Made by a program: the position numbers and the translations under genes. From Zygnema cylindricum (taxonomy: Eukaryota > Streptophyta > Zygnematophyceae > Zygnematales > Zygnemataceae), in assembly GCA_037447655.1 (NCBI GenBank), contig JBBHKE010001257.1, positions 1-64,000 of the forward strand: DNA of 64,000 nt. Reading direction: 5' to 3'. Numbering within the stretch: position 1 is the first letter of the stretch; each line of letters begins with the position of its first letter. Below the pieces are notes generated by a model. The model searched no databases and was not told the origin of the DNA. It saw only the letters and a program-made list of their open reading frames with translations. This document shows, piece after piece, positions 53,471 through 62,380 of the stretch.

Positions 53471-55290
53471 TTAGTTTGAATACCCATTTACTGCCGATGG
53501 CTTTCCGGTCTGAAGGGAGATCAACCAGCTCCCATGTTGAGCTTTCATGATAGACTTTATTTCGGCGTTTGCCGCCTCTATCCAGTGATTTCTTTCAGGT
53601 GAGGAGAAGGCTTCCCAGATAGTTTGAGGTTCTCCCGGGTTAGCAGAATACGCAAACTGGGAACTTGATTGAAGGCGGCTGGTAGATCTCATTCCCCTCA
53701 AAAATTCTGAGGAGACCGAAGGATATCTCGCATTCTTAGTTGGTCTGGTCACTTGTTCTGTTTGATCATCGAGCTGTTCAGTTTGCTCCATCTGAGTTCG
53801 AAGAGGCACTTGATGATCATAAGAAAGTTGTTTTGCAATCTGGTGTTGAATAGCAGGAAAATATAAAGTCTTTAGATTGTCAAATATAACATATTCCTGT
53901 GATTTGTCTGCTGCATGGTTTTCGGTCAATGTAAAAAGATCTGCAGATTCATTTTCATCTTTCAAAATTATATTTCTAGCTACTACTATCTTTTACTTAT
54001 CTAAAACATTTACTCTTTATCCCTTTGAATTTTCATCATTCGCTACTAGAATACCTAGCAAACCTTTCGGTTCCAATTTCCTAGTATTCGGTGAGGTGTC
54101 CAAAATAAAGCATTTACTTCCAAAAACTCTGAAATGACTAACATCTGGTTTTCTACCGGTCCATATCTCAAAAGGTGTAGTGCTAACTCACCTGGAACCT
54201 ATTCTATTTTTAATGTAAACTGCACAATTGAGGGCCTCAGCCATGAATTTCATATCAACATTTTTGTTTGCTAACATAGATCTAGCTCTTTCTGCAATAG
54301 TCCTATTCAGTCTTTATGAGACGTCATTTTGCTGTGGTGTGTAAGGGACCGTGAGCTGGCGATTGATACCCTCATCCAAAAGAAATTTGTCAAACTCTTT
54401 TGATATGTACTTTCCTCCATTGTTCGATCTGCGCTCCAGAATCGGAGCATTATGCAGTTTTTCTGCCAAAGCCTTGTAGTGTTTGAAGTGGCTTAACACT
54501 TCACTCTTTTATTTCGTGAAATACACCTTCGTGAACATGAAGAAATCATTTGTAAATGTCATCATAAACCTGACCCCCCCAAGAGAGGGCACCTGAGCTT
54601 GTCCCAAAACATCAGAATGTATAAGCTGCAAAATTTTCGTAGACCAATGTTCTGATACTAGTGGGAAAGGTAAATTGTGAATCTTTCCTAGTGAGCAGCC
54701 ATCACATGTTTTAACTGGCTGATTAGTAAGAGAAACACCTTCTATTTTATCAGAATTAACCATTTTCTACAAGCTGTTATAGTGAACATGACGTAGTCGT
54801 TTATGCCTCAATTCATTTTCAGATTCAACACTAGAGTACATAACATCGTTTTCTTTTGCATTAGCCATATCCATACGATACATTTTGCTTGCATCTCTAG
54901 TTCTTGTGATTGCCACCTTCCCCAACTTGCTTACAACCTGCCTACCACCGTTAAGGCTGACCTCAAATCCTTTGCTCTTAACTAGTGAAGTAGAAAATAG
55001 ATTCTTTTTGAAATCCGGTACATATAAGACATTGTGAAGAGTCCTTTCACCTGACTTTCCTCCTATGTCTACCAGTAAAGACACATCACCCTGAGCAGAG
55101 GTCTGAACACTCATGCCACAGGCATAGTAGATGTTCCTTGCATGTGTTGACTTGAGATTAGTGAAGAGTCCTTTGTTCCAACACATGTGGGCCGATGCCC
55201 CAGTATCCATGATCCAACTGGCGTCCTTTGAGCCTTCCATTGCTGCCACCATTGTAAATAACTCTGATTCATCCTGCTCATTGAAAGTTA
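53471..55290 (-). pseudogene. Element K protease, integrase and linker
   Basis: The protease and pre-integrase frame (55252-54767) reads ASWIMDTGASAHMCWNKGLF with intact DTG, then NVLYVPDFKKNLFSTSLVKS and ENELRHKRLRHVHYNSL (usual WHKRLGH). The zinc domain continues CDGCSLGKIHNLPFP. The core has HSDVLGQAQVPSLGGVRFMM, TNDFFMFTKVYF, SNNGGKYISKEFDKFLLDEG (DNGGEY altered to NNGGKY) and TPQQNDVS. The linker (53965-53471) is open for 164 codons and ends in HWIEAANAEIKSIMKAQ. Catalytic changes and stops make it inactive. Confidence 0.88.
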
Positions 55291-55349
55291 TAGACTCATC
55301 CTCCTGAATTACAGATGAAGAAAATAAGGAGTTCTTTTGCAGCTGAATA

Positions 55350-56314
55350 CCAGGAGAGCCCTGATTAAACTAACTTTGCTGCCAACCTAGCCTATACAAA
55401 CCGGTTCCATTCGCCTTTTTGAGCTTAAGACAGTACCTATAGCCAAGACCTTTTTCTGAACAATAAAAACAAGTAGTGAAAGATCTACTACTTTGCCTTT
55501 GATTAAACTGTTTAAACTGACCATGGTTCTAGTTAAACTGATTTCTTTGTTGATTAAACTGATTTCTCTGTGGATTAAACTGTCATTTTCTGTCATAGTC
55601 TGTGTTAAAAGCCTCTACTTGCTTTTCTTCATCAAGCATCTGAGACGTAGACTCTTCCTCTTAGATAATATTGATAGCTAGTTGAAGTGTCCAGCTAGAC
55701 TTATCATGCATTTTCAATTCAGCAGATGCATCTTTCATACTGCTTAGAAGGCCTCTAATACTCAGAGCAGCTTGTTGAAACTCAAGAAAACTCTCACCAA
55801 CACAAGCATGAGAGTCAATGAGAGCTCGAAAATTATCTGTATACTCGACCATTTTTCCCCCTAAGTATTTCTAGTCCCATATTTTTCCTGCCAACAGAAG
55901 ATTTTCTTGAACATTCGCATTTTCATAAGACGCCTTCAGCGATGTCCAGATGTCAATCGTTTTTTTCATCTTGATTCTTGACATAACCATATTCTCCGAG
56001 AGACACAATGTGATTGCGTTCCAAGCCTGCGAATTCTTTTTCGCCCAAGTCGGATCAGCTTCATCAAGTGATCCATCCAAATTTTCCAATAAGCCTGTAG
56101 TTTCAAAATAAGACCTAACCATATCCTTCCTGTAAGCATATTTCTGGCCATTAAAGACATGAATTCTTGGAGACAGTCCCATAACCTGTTGTTCTATGAC
56201 AATTGGTGCAGGTGGTGCTGCAGCAGTAGTTGTAGAAGTAGACATACTTAAGCAGAAGCTAACAAGAAATCCTATCAAACACTGATCTTTTTCACACTGT
56301 AAAAACTGACTCAC
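55350..56314 (-). pseudogene. gag: Element K gag, opening inside the 5' LTR
   Basis: The open frame 56314-55871 starts within the LTR. MSTSTTTAAAPPAP begins at 56245, reads across the LTR end (56187) and through the primer-site ATG at 56182 (MGLSPRIHVFNGQKYAYRKD), a distance of 21 codons. Gag then reads LLENLDGSLDEADPTWAKKN, SQAWNAITLCLSENMVMSRI and MKKTIDIWTSLKASYENAN. Further pieces (55852-55661) read VEYTDNFRALIDSHACVG. The zinc knuckle reads CFYCSEKGLGYRYC, where the His is Leu. At least two shifts or stops follow residue 147. Confidence 0.9.
56173..56186 (-). promoter_or_regulatory. Primer-binding site, element K
   Basis: On the - strand GGTTATGGGACTGT directly follows the LTR end GAACAACA. 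The first nine bases match the half initiator tRNA-Met site. The ATG within it is in the Gag frame. Confidence 0.65.
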
Positions 56315-56349
56315 AGGTCAAATTTACTCGGAATTCAATATACAAGATA
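56187..56349 (-). repeat. Element K 5' LTR, terminal 163 bp
   Basis: It contains the coding stretch MSTSTTTAAAPPAP. It stops at AGATA (56345-56349) where the L 3' LTR starts. Confidence 0.85.
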
Positions 56350-56811
56350 TGCAATTCTATGTCCTCCATTGGACTACAAAATATAGGAAGCCTCTAGATA
56401 GTATTTAACTAACCCACTTAAAGCCACAACCACTGCTGCCCAAGATGGCAAACTGGCAATTTAAGTGCATCCCTGTGGAGCCTGGGTTCCCCTGAGTCCG
56501 TAGCAAAAAGAATCACTGAAAACGGCCAAACAGCCGATAAGTTATGAGCCGACAAAAATGCCAATTTATACAAAGCTCTCTTAGAGAGAGAGGTGACTAT
56601 CTACCAAAATTTTCTAAGTCCTAAATCTCTCTCACAACCCTTATCTACTGAAGTACGAACCAATCATATAACTGTAAAGTACAGAAAGGTACTACGGCCG
56701 ATGTCCTTTCTGTACGGCCGGTGTACAACAAGGCTATTGAGTGGACACGTGTCACTTTTCCACTCGTTCGTATATTATCCGGAATACGCGCAACCTAATT
56801 TCATCCTTCCA
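56350..56811 (-). repeat. Element L 3' LTR, terminal part
   Basis: It matches the first 462 bases (+ strand order) of 59951-60950 closely, including the GTAC cluster near 56653-56727, and stops at CATCCTTCCAC where integrase sequence begins. Confidence 0.85.
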
Positions 56812-57088
56812 CGATTCTCTTAATGGGGGTTTCATGCAACTTCTCACTCCAAGCTTTATATACTTTGAAGTAAGTTGATGCTTCAAACTTTGTTTTTAGA
56901 AAGTAGACTCTAGAGTATCTAGACCTGTTATCGGTTATTGTCATCATAAACCTCTTTCCTCCAACCGAAGGTACTTTTGCAGGCCCCTAAATATCTGTGT
57001 GGACCAAGTCTAATTCTTTCTCCCCTCTACATGTGGCGGCTTTGGGAAAGGGAAGTCTGTGAGCCTTACCTTGAGCACAACCACTATA
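56812..57088 (-). pseudogene. Element L integrase core fragment
   Basis: The - strand reads GKAHRLPFPKAATCRGEKEL, DLVHTDI, KVPSVGGKRFMMTIT and YSRVYFLKTKFEASTYFKVYK, ending in SEKLHETPIK at the deletion point. It continues the zinc domain on the far side of the solo LTR. The second and third catalytic acidic residues are lost in the deletion. Confidence 0.87.
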
Positions 57089-58146
57089 TGTAGAAATTGA
57101 TGGTCTGTTTTTAAGTATTTTCTAGGTCTAATTAGAAATATAGAAAGAAGCCAAGGCAGTCTATCTCTAACTTCTCTCTCCAACTCTCACACTTGTCGTA
57201 GTGACTGAGAAATTGGAGAGGAAGCTAGAGCCATGGCTTCCAAGGCTATCCAAAGGTTTACAAGAAATATATTAGTTTATCTACCATTAGAGGTTTGTTT
57301 ACTAAAAGGATATATGTTACAGCCAGGATTTGATCCTGGTACCTACCAGACGGAACACAGCCGGTAATCTTATCCGTTAAGTCTAGAAGTAGTGTTAAGT
57401 AATATGGTTTGATATTTATTTAAATATTTACACGTAGGATAATTCATTTAACTGAAACTCTTTACGGGATACATAGATCCAATAATGTAAAAGTACGGAT
57501 TACGGTATGTATACGGAACAAGTACGGCGCATTTGTTTCTTTAACGAAACAAATACCTCGCATTTATTTATGATGGCTCCGATTGAAATCTGCATTCAAT
57601 CAGACGGCCATGAAGAAAACCGAGATCGCGGAAGAGATTCTCAACGGTTTATGGTCATCGCCACATTGGATGACACGTGGCGAAATAACGTTGGATCGCG
57701 GTATCTCTAGGCATTGCGACACCGAATCCGGATATGACATATGTCAACTTTTAGGCCATGTCGTACAATGTCCGTACATAAAGTACACAAGGAACTGTAA
57801 TTTTGTGTACGGAGGTGCAAAATGATTGGTTCTGTACATCAGTAGATAGAGTATGTGAGAGAGATAGGACTTAGAAAAATTAGAAGATAGGACCCTCCCT
57901 CCTAGAGAGATTCTGTACAAAAGGTCAATTTTGACCCTCCAAAACTTACTGCTCAGGGGAGCAAATTCAGAGATTCTTTTTGCTATCGACTAAAGGGAGT
58001 CTTGCCTTCACACGGGTGAAGGTAGTTAGAGTTTTTCTCTGCCACGGTGGCAGTTGTTCTTGCTGAAACACAAAGGGGTCAGGGTTAACCTAGAGGCTTC
58101 TTGGAAACTGTCCATTTTGAGGACTAATGGAGGTCTCAGAGTTTCA
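57089..58146 (+). repeat. Solo A-type LTR with 5-bp target duplication
   Basis: This 1058-bp LTR has TG...CA ends and an exact target duplication CTATA (57084-57088 and 58147-58151). It splits the L integrase motif that should read DDCSGCAQG. It carries the tRNA-like module (57316-57395), GTAC tetramers near 57762-57838 and the W-box pair at 57923-57936. A solo LTR forms by recombination between the two LTRs of a full element. Confidence 0.95.
57316..57395 (-). other. Antisense tRNA-like module in the solo LTR
   Basis: This is the best preserved T arm: on the - strand CCAGG, loop ATCAAAT, CCTGG pair perfectly (57339-57323). Upstream CTTAACGGATAAGATT resembles the D arm of tRNA-Arg. TTTT follows the module. 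Confidence 0.6.
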
Positions 58147-58850
58147 CTATAATCATCCATCATTTCATTATCCCCAAATTGAATGCCTTCTAGTACCCCA
58201 AGTTTTCTCATTTCCCTCAACCTATCAAAATGCACATGCCCCAACCGCTTATGCCAAATCATCACATTAGGAACCCCAACATAGTAAGCATTTTTCTTTT
58301 CATTACTCAGGTTAAGCCTAAACATTCCTTGGCTACCGTTATCTGCCGTGAAGTAAACTTCATCCCCATACTTAGTTGTAAAGACTCCCTTTCTGGTGAA
58401 GGTATCAAATTCTTTGTCATGTAACACAGAGGTAGAGACAAGATGTTTACTCAGCTGAGGAATGTAGAGTACATCTGAAAATGTAAGTATAGAAGTCTTA
58501 CCCTCCACTAAGACTTTCAAATCTACTGACCCCACTAGATCTGTAGTAACCACTCTCCCATCCCCATACTCTATCTCTAGAGTAGGGATCTTTCTTAGCT
58601 TAGTGAAGAGTTCCTTATCACGACAAATATGTATGGCAGCACCTGAGTCAATGATCCATCCTTCCTGTGGAGCTTCTCAAATTGCTCAAAAGGCACACTT
58701 CTGTCTCCGAGGGATCTCCTTCTCCTCCAGACTCTCACCAAGAAGAAGCTCCCCATCCTCGTCAAAAGACTCATCCTCGGTTTCTCCTGTCACTTTTTTA
58801 ACCACAAGTGCCTTTTTCTTCCCTCTGAAAGAGCCCCCTCCACGGTTCTC
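58147..58850 (-). pseudogene. Element L protease and integrase zinc domain
   Basis: The protease shows GWIIDSGAAIHICRDKELF near 58660-58600 (DSG intact; GAS is GAA). The frame 58553-58026 reads VTTDLVGSVDLKVLVEGKTS, LYIPQLSKHLVSTSVLHDKE and then MIWHKRLGHVHFDRLREMRK and GVLEGIQFGDNEMMDD, the first half of the integrase zinc domain. The acidic stretch before the protease (near 58760) matches H and I. It is separated from its continuation by the solo LTR. Confidence 0.88.
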
Positions 58851-59067
58851 TTAAAGCCTCAGCTCTGATAGCTTGATACAATCTGCGATGAAATGTCACG
58901 ACTTTTTGCAAAAATGACAAAGACCCTTTTGGGGGTCTTGGTCCTCCAGAATGATCTCTTTCCCCTTTGTATGGCTTATTCAGGTCCTTCCCCCGTCGGT
59001 CCCCTCCAGCTTCTAGAGCTTGAATGCTCTTTCCTCCTCTCCTCATCTCCATTGTGTTTTCCTGCAC

Positions 59068-59221
59068 AAGTATCATCTTGACCACTGTGTTCCATTTCCA
59101 TGAACTATCAAGCATTTCGTGTACTCGGTACACTATTTTCTCGTAAGTATCATCTTGACCATTGTGTTCCATTTCCATGAACTATCAAGCATTTCCTATT
59201 CTCGGTACACTATTTTCTCGT
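59068..59221 (-). repeat. 77-bp tandem duplication in element L gag
   Basis: Copies at 59068-59144 and 59145-59221 begin AAGTATCATCTTGACCA and differ at a few bases. Confidence 0.88.
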
Positions 59222-59500
59222 ACTCATCTGGTAACTTCATGATAAGGGTGTTAACTTTCATTTTCATTGTAGCTTTCCACCCAGCACTTTCCATCTCCAT
59301 ATATAAACAAGAAATATTATTACAGTAATCTAACATCTTTCCTCCTTTGTAAGTGTAACTCACTAGCTTTTGCTCAGCCAAGTGGAGCTCCTGAATAGTT
59401 CCAGCTCTATAAACCTCCACCAAACTCACCCACAACTCCTCAGCTTTATAAATGTGAAGATGAGGGGTGGCCAAAGCTTAAGTGAGGTGCCTCAGAATGA

Positions 59501-59700
59501 AGTTTTTGGCATCCATGTTTACATCCTCCCACATTTGAGTATCATTCTCCACGGTCTTCACGGTCGCCGCTCCTGGTACTGTGGCAATAGGAGTAAGGGA
59601 AGTTCTTGGCATCCATGTTTACATCCTCCCACATTTGAGTATCGTTCTCCGCGGTCTTCACGGTCGCCGCTCCCGGTACTGTGCCAATAGGAGTAAAGGG
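59501..59700 (-). repeat. 100-bp tandem duplication in element L gag
   Basis: Copies at 59501-59600 and 59601-59700 have a period of exactly 100 bp and differ at several bases. The length is not a multiple of three. Confidence 0.9.
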
Positions 59701-59935
59701 TGTCTCCCTCCCTTTCCCCTTTTCGGACACACTGCTGTCCCCATCATCTGCCTCCTCCGTTGAGGCAGCCGTTGCTGCAGGAAACCTTACTCCTCCAAAT
59801 CCTGGTTGAGTTCCTGAAGGTGGATGTTTCACTTGTCCACTGACGATACTCTAGTATCGTTTTTCGCACAAAGCTCCCATCATCATGGCTTCCCAATAGA
59901 TGAACCCAGATCCATTGAAGGTGGGCACCTTAGAG

Positions 59936-59950
59936 GGTGGGCCCATAACC
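59936..59950 (-). promoter_or_regulatory. Primer-binding site, element L
   Basis: On the - strand GGTTATGGGCCCACC directly follows the LTR end TTGCA, an exact 15-base match to the plant initiator tRNA-Met anticodon arm. Confidence 0.87.
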
Positions 59951-60950
59951 TGCAATTCTGTGTCCTCCATTGGACCACAAAATACAGGAAGCCTCTAGAT
60001 GGTATTTAACTAACCCACTTCAAGCCACAGCCACTGATGTCCTGGAAGGCAAATGACGGTTTGACTGCACCCTTATGCAACCTCCACTCCCTTGAGTGCG
60101 TAGCAAAAAGAATCACTGGAAACTTCTAACCAGCCGATAAGTTATGAGCCCGCAAAAATGCCAATTTATACAAAGCTCTCTTAGAGAGAGAGGTGACTAT
60201 CTACCAAAATTGCGTAAGTCCTAATCCTCTCTCACAACCCCTATCTACTGAAGTAAGAACCAGTCAGAAACTGTAAAGTACAGAAAAGTACTACGGCCGA
60301 TGTTCTTTTCTGTACGGCCAATGTACGACAAGGCTATTGAGTGGACGCGTGTCAATTTCCACTCGTTCGTATATTCTCCATAATTCCCGCGACCGAATTT
60401 CATCCTTCCACACGGCGCCAGGTCATGCCACGTCCACAAAAGCCAAAGTGACCATTCCACGATCTCGGCGATGATGTGCGCCGTCAGATTAAATCCGACA
60501 TTGAATGTCGACCGTTGAAACAAATGTCCGATTAATTTGTTTCGTGCGAAATGACGCTCGCACTAAACCTTAACAAGTTCTATGATCATTCGTCCATATT
60601 TCAATTAATTGGTTTCAGTATTATACAATAGCTTAAATACTAATCAAACAATATATCTCTTAACGGACTTCTACGACAGAGTGGTTAAAGCTAGCGGCTA
60701 CGCCGCGCTCTGCCGATCAAGGGTTCTAGTTCGCCGAACTCAACCTTGTGTTTAGAGTGACTTAAGTCTCTCTTTAGTCCTTCCTATGGAGCTGCGGCAG
60801 CCATGGCTCCATGGCTCTCTCTCTCCTTCAGTGACTACAACACGTATGGGGGCGAGAGAAGAGATGGAGGCGAGCTGCATGCATTTTCTTTATCTCTTTC
60901 AGCTAATTATTTTAGACCTAGAAAATACCAAAAATTACTTTATTTCAACA
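59951..60950 (-). repeat. Element L 5' LTR
   Basis: This 1000-bp LTR has TG...CA ends. It carries the tRNA-like module (60671-60742), GTAC tetramers (60277-60327) and stacked dyads (60480-60545). The last codons before the junction encode MEDTELQ in the Gag frame. Confidence 0.93.
60671..60742 (+). other. tRNA-like module in element L 5' LTR
   Basis: GAGTGGTTAAAGC is D-arm-like. The next arm reads AGCGG, loop CTACGCC, GCGCT (four of five pairs), which places ACG at the anticodon position with T before it, as in tRNA-Arg(ACG). The T arm is diverged (GGGTTCTAGTTCGCC). It is read opposite to the element. Confidence 0.55.
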
Positions 60951-61832
60951 TAACAACACATCGCGGATAAGGTAGCCGCCGCCGAATTGAATGATCTACT
61001 TCAAGGGCTCCATACGACTGAAGCGCGGAGCCGACTTCGATCATACTTGGGGCCTGTGGCTGGAGCTTGGTTTATTGCTACACCAATTTTCACTTCGCTC
61101 TGTTTATCTTCTCCTCAATTTTTTGATGCGCTTCGCTTACGACTTGGCTTGCTGCACCCTTCCCTTTTAGGCAAGCCCCGTTGCATTTGTGGTGAATCTA
61201 TAGACGAGCAAGGGGTACATTTGCTACGTTGCTCACACGGTGGGGAGCAAACAACATTACACGACATGGTACGGGATGCTATCGCTGCCGTGGGTTTTGG
61301 AGCAGGTTACACACTTCAACGCAAGGTGTTGCACATATTACCACCACGTTCTCAATCTAGGGGTACACGTGGTCCACGTGAGGATCTACTTTTTCTACAT
61401 GGCGCGGCGAGAACAATGGGGGACGTAGTCCTCACAGACCCTACAAGATCCCATGTTTCCTCGCGCACGGCATTACATACTGGTGTTGCAGCTCGGGATG
61501 CAGCGGCTTCGAAAGAACGTGACTACGCGCACCGAGTCCCAGCTGATTGTTTCACACCATTTGCTTTGGAGATATTTGGGACCTTAAACTCGTCTTTCGA
61601 CAACTTTTTGCGCGACTGCGCTCGACGATCTTTCGAAGTCAAAGGGTCGGGTAGCCCTTTCCTAGCTCTCATGTCGACTTTCTACCGCCAACGCATCTCT
61701 GTCGCCCTTCAACGTTCCCAAGCTTCGGCCATTGTCCGACAGAGCACAGTTGTGACAAATGGCCGAGGGCTGCGAGACTTACCGCTGCGCCACCCGGCGC
61801 ATATAGACGATATCCATAGTTTTGATCTTTAG
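60951..61832 (+). CDS. C-terminal part of a non-LTR retrotransposon-type protein with restriction-like endonuclease (5' truncated)
   Basis: The frame is open from the LTR edge to a TAG at 61830-61832; the first ATG is at 60987 (281 codons), but in-frame codons back to 60954 (QHIADKVAAAELN) are plausible coding, so the true start was lost. Residues 66-92 have the pattern C-x-C-x9-H-x3-C-x-H-x7-H (CICGE, GVHLLRC, LHDMVRD), like the zinc motif before the endonuclease of R2-type elements. Then D133, D146 and K176/E195 (GPREDLLFL, MGDVVLTDP, ASKERDYAHR, FALEIFGTL) fit a PD-(D/E)XK-like core with the D-x12-D spacing. The reverse transcriptase part is absent. Codon and base use differ from the AT-rich surroundings and no stop interrupts 290 codons, so it is young or under constraint. 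Family name is inferred. Confidence 0.65.
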
Positions 61833-62070
61833 TTGGTTGTAGTTTGAAGCTTTAGCGGCTAGGTTAGTTGGTAGTGTTTCATTAGTATGGTTTGGGTGTA
61901 CTGTCTTTCTTTCTTTCCTTTTAAGCTTTTCATGCATTTTTGTTGTGCTTTTAGTCCTATAGGATTCTGGTCTTTAACCTTTTTTGGTCATCAATACTTT
62001 TTAGTGACAGTCATGTTTTGTTCTTTGATGTTATTTCCATCGCGTTATTAGATATAAAATCTTTTCTTTA
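61833..62070 (+). other. T-rich 3' flank of the endonuclease ORF
   Basis: No gene is seen. The T-rich stretch with CTTTCTTTCTTTCC could be the 3' untranslated end of a non-LTR element. I see no poly(A) tail or target duplication to fix its end. Confidence 0.35.
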
Positions 62071-62294
62071 TTAAGTGTATGTCCCCATGTACTTGTAGCT
62101 TAGGGTGACGTTCCATCAGGCGAAAAGTGGCGTAATCTTCGACTCTCTGTACCAAATCGTACCACCTATTTTGTTTTTATACGAAAAAAAAACATTACAA
62201 AGAATCTTGCCGATACTCTCTAAAAGTCTTGGAGGTAATACCGGCCGTCGAATGTTCATCTGCGAGGAGTTTGAATCATTTTTTTTTCTTTAAC

Positions 62295-62325
62295 TGTCAA
62301 CCCACCTCGGATATGTGGGTTGGCA
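62295..62325. repeat. Hairpin with 11-bp stem
   Basis: TGTCAACCCAC and GTGGGTTGGCA pair at 10 of 11 positions around a 9-base loop. Confidence 0.7.
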
Positions 62326-62342
62326 AATACAAAAAAAAAAAA

Positions 62343-62380
62343 ATCGTGGCACGTTGGACAATAAAGCAACGTGTCACGAT
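62343..62380. repeat. Hairpin with 14-bp stem
   Basis: ATCGTGGCACGTTG and CAACGTGTCACGAT pair at 13 of 14 positions around a 10-base loop. It lies 18 bases after the previous hairpin. Confidence 0.75.

Larger units (their letters stand above)
51223..56349 (-). mobile_element. Copia element K, both LTRs broken at the same site
   Basis: K lies on the - strand. The 3' LTR is present from 51223 to 52031 and lacks its last part. The internal region is 52032-56186. The 5' LTR is present only as its last 163 bp (56187-56349). Together the two LTR parts overlap by AGATA and would make one LTR of about 967 bp. Each broken end is joined to an I/L-type LTR. Gag, protease, integrase, reverse transcriptase and RNase H are in copia order; it is of the X/C group. 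Confidence 0.9.
58851..59946 (-). pseudogene. gag: Element L gag with two tandem duplications
   Basis: The frame opens MGPPSKVPTFNGSGFIYWEA at the primer-site ATG (59946), and an in-frame ATG 24 bases earlier lies in the LTR (MEDTELQV, 59970), with no stop between them. This is the cleanest copy of the LTR-borne start. Gag then reads MMMGALCEKRY, a TAG, and a Pro/Gly-rich stretch. Duplications of 100 bp (59501-59700) and 77 bp (59068-59221) shift the frame. The middle part reads ATPHLHIYKAEELWVSLVEV and LPDEYEKIVYR. The zinc knuckle CHFCKKS has a TGA inside it. Confidence 0.9.
56350..60950 (-). mobile_element. Copia element L, internally deleted and carrying a solo LTR
   Basis: L lies on the - strand: 5' LTR 59951-60950, gag, protease, integrase start, then an abrupt join at 56811/56812 to the last 462 bp of its 3' LTR (56350-56811). 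Part of integrase, all of reverse transcriptase and RNase H and the start of the 3' LTR are deleted. A complete A-type solo LTR sits in the integrase zinc region. Flanks AGATA (left) and TAACA (right) do not match. Confidence 0.9.

Noticed and set aside
60951-60955. TAACA after the L LTR equal to TAACA before the gypsy LTR
   Set aside because: A five-base match between unrelated elements 38 kb apart is expected by chance.
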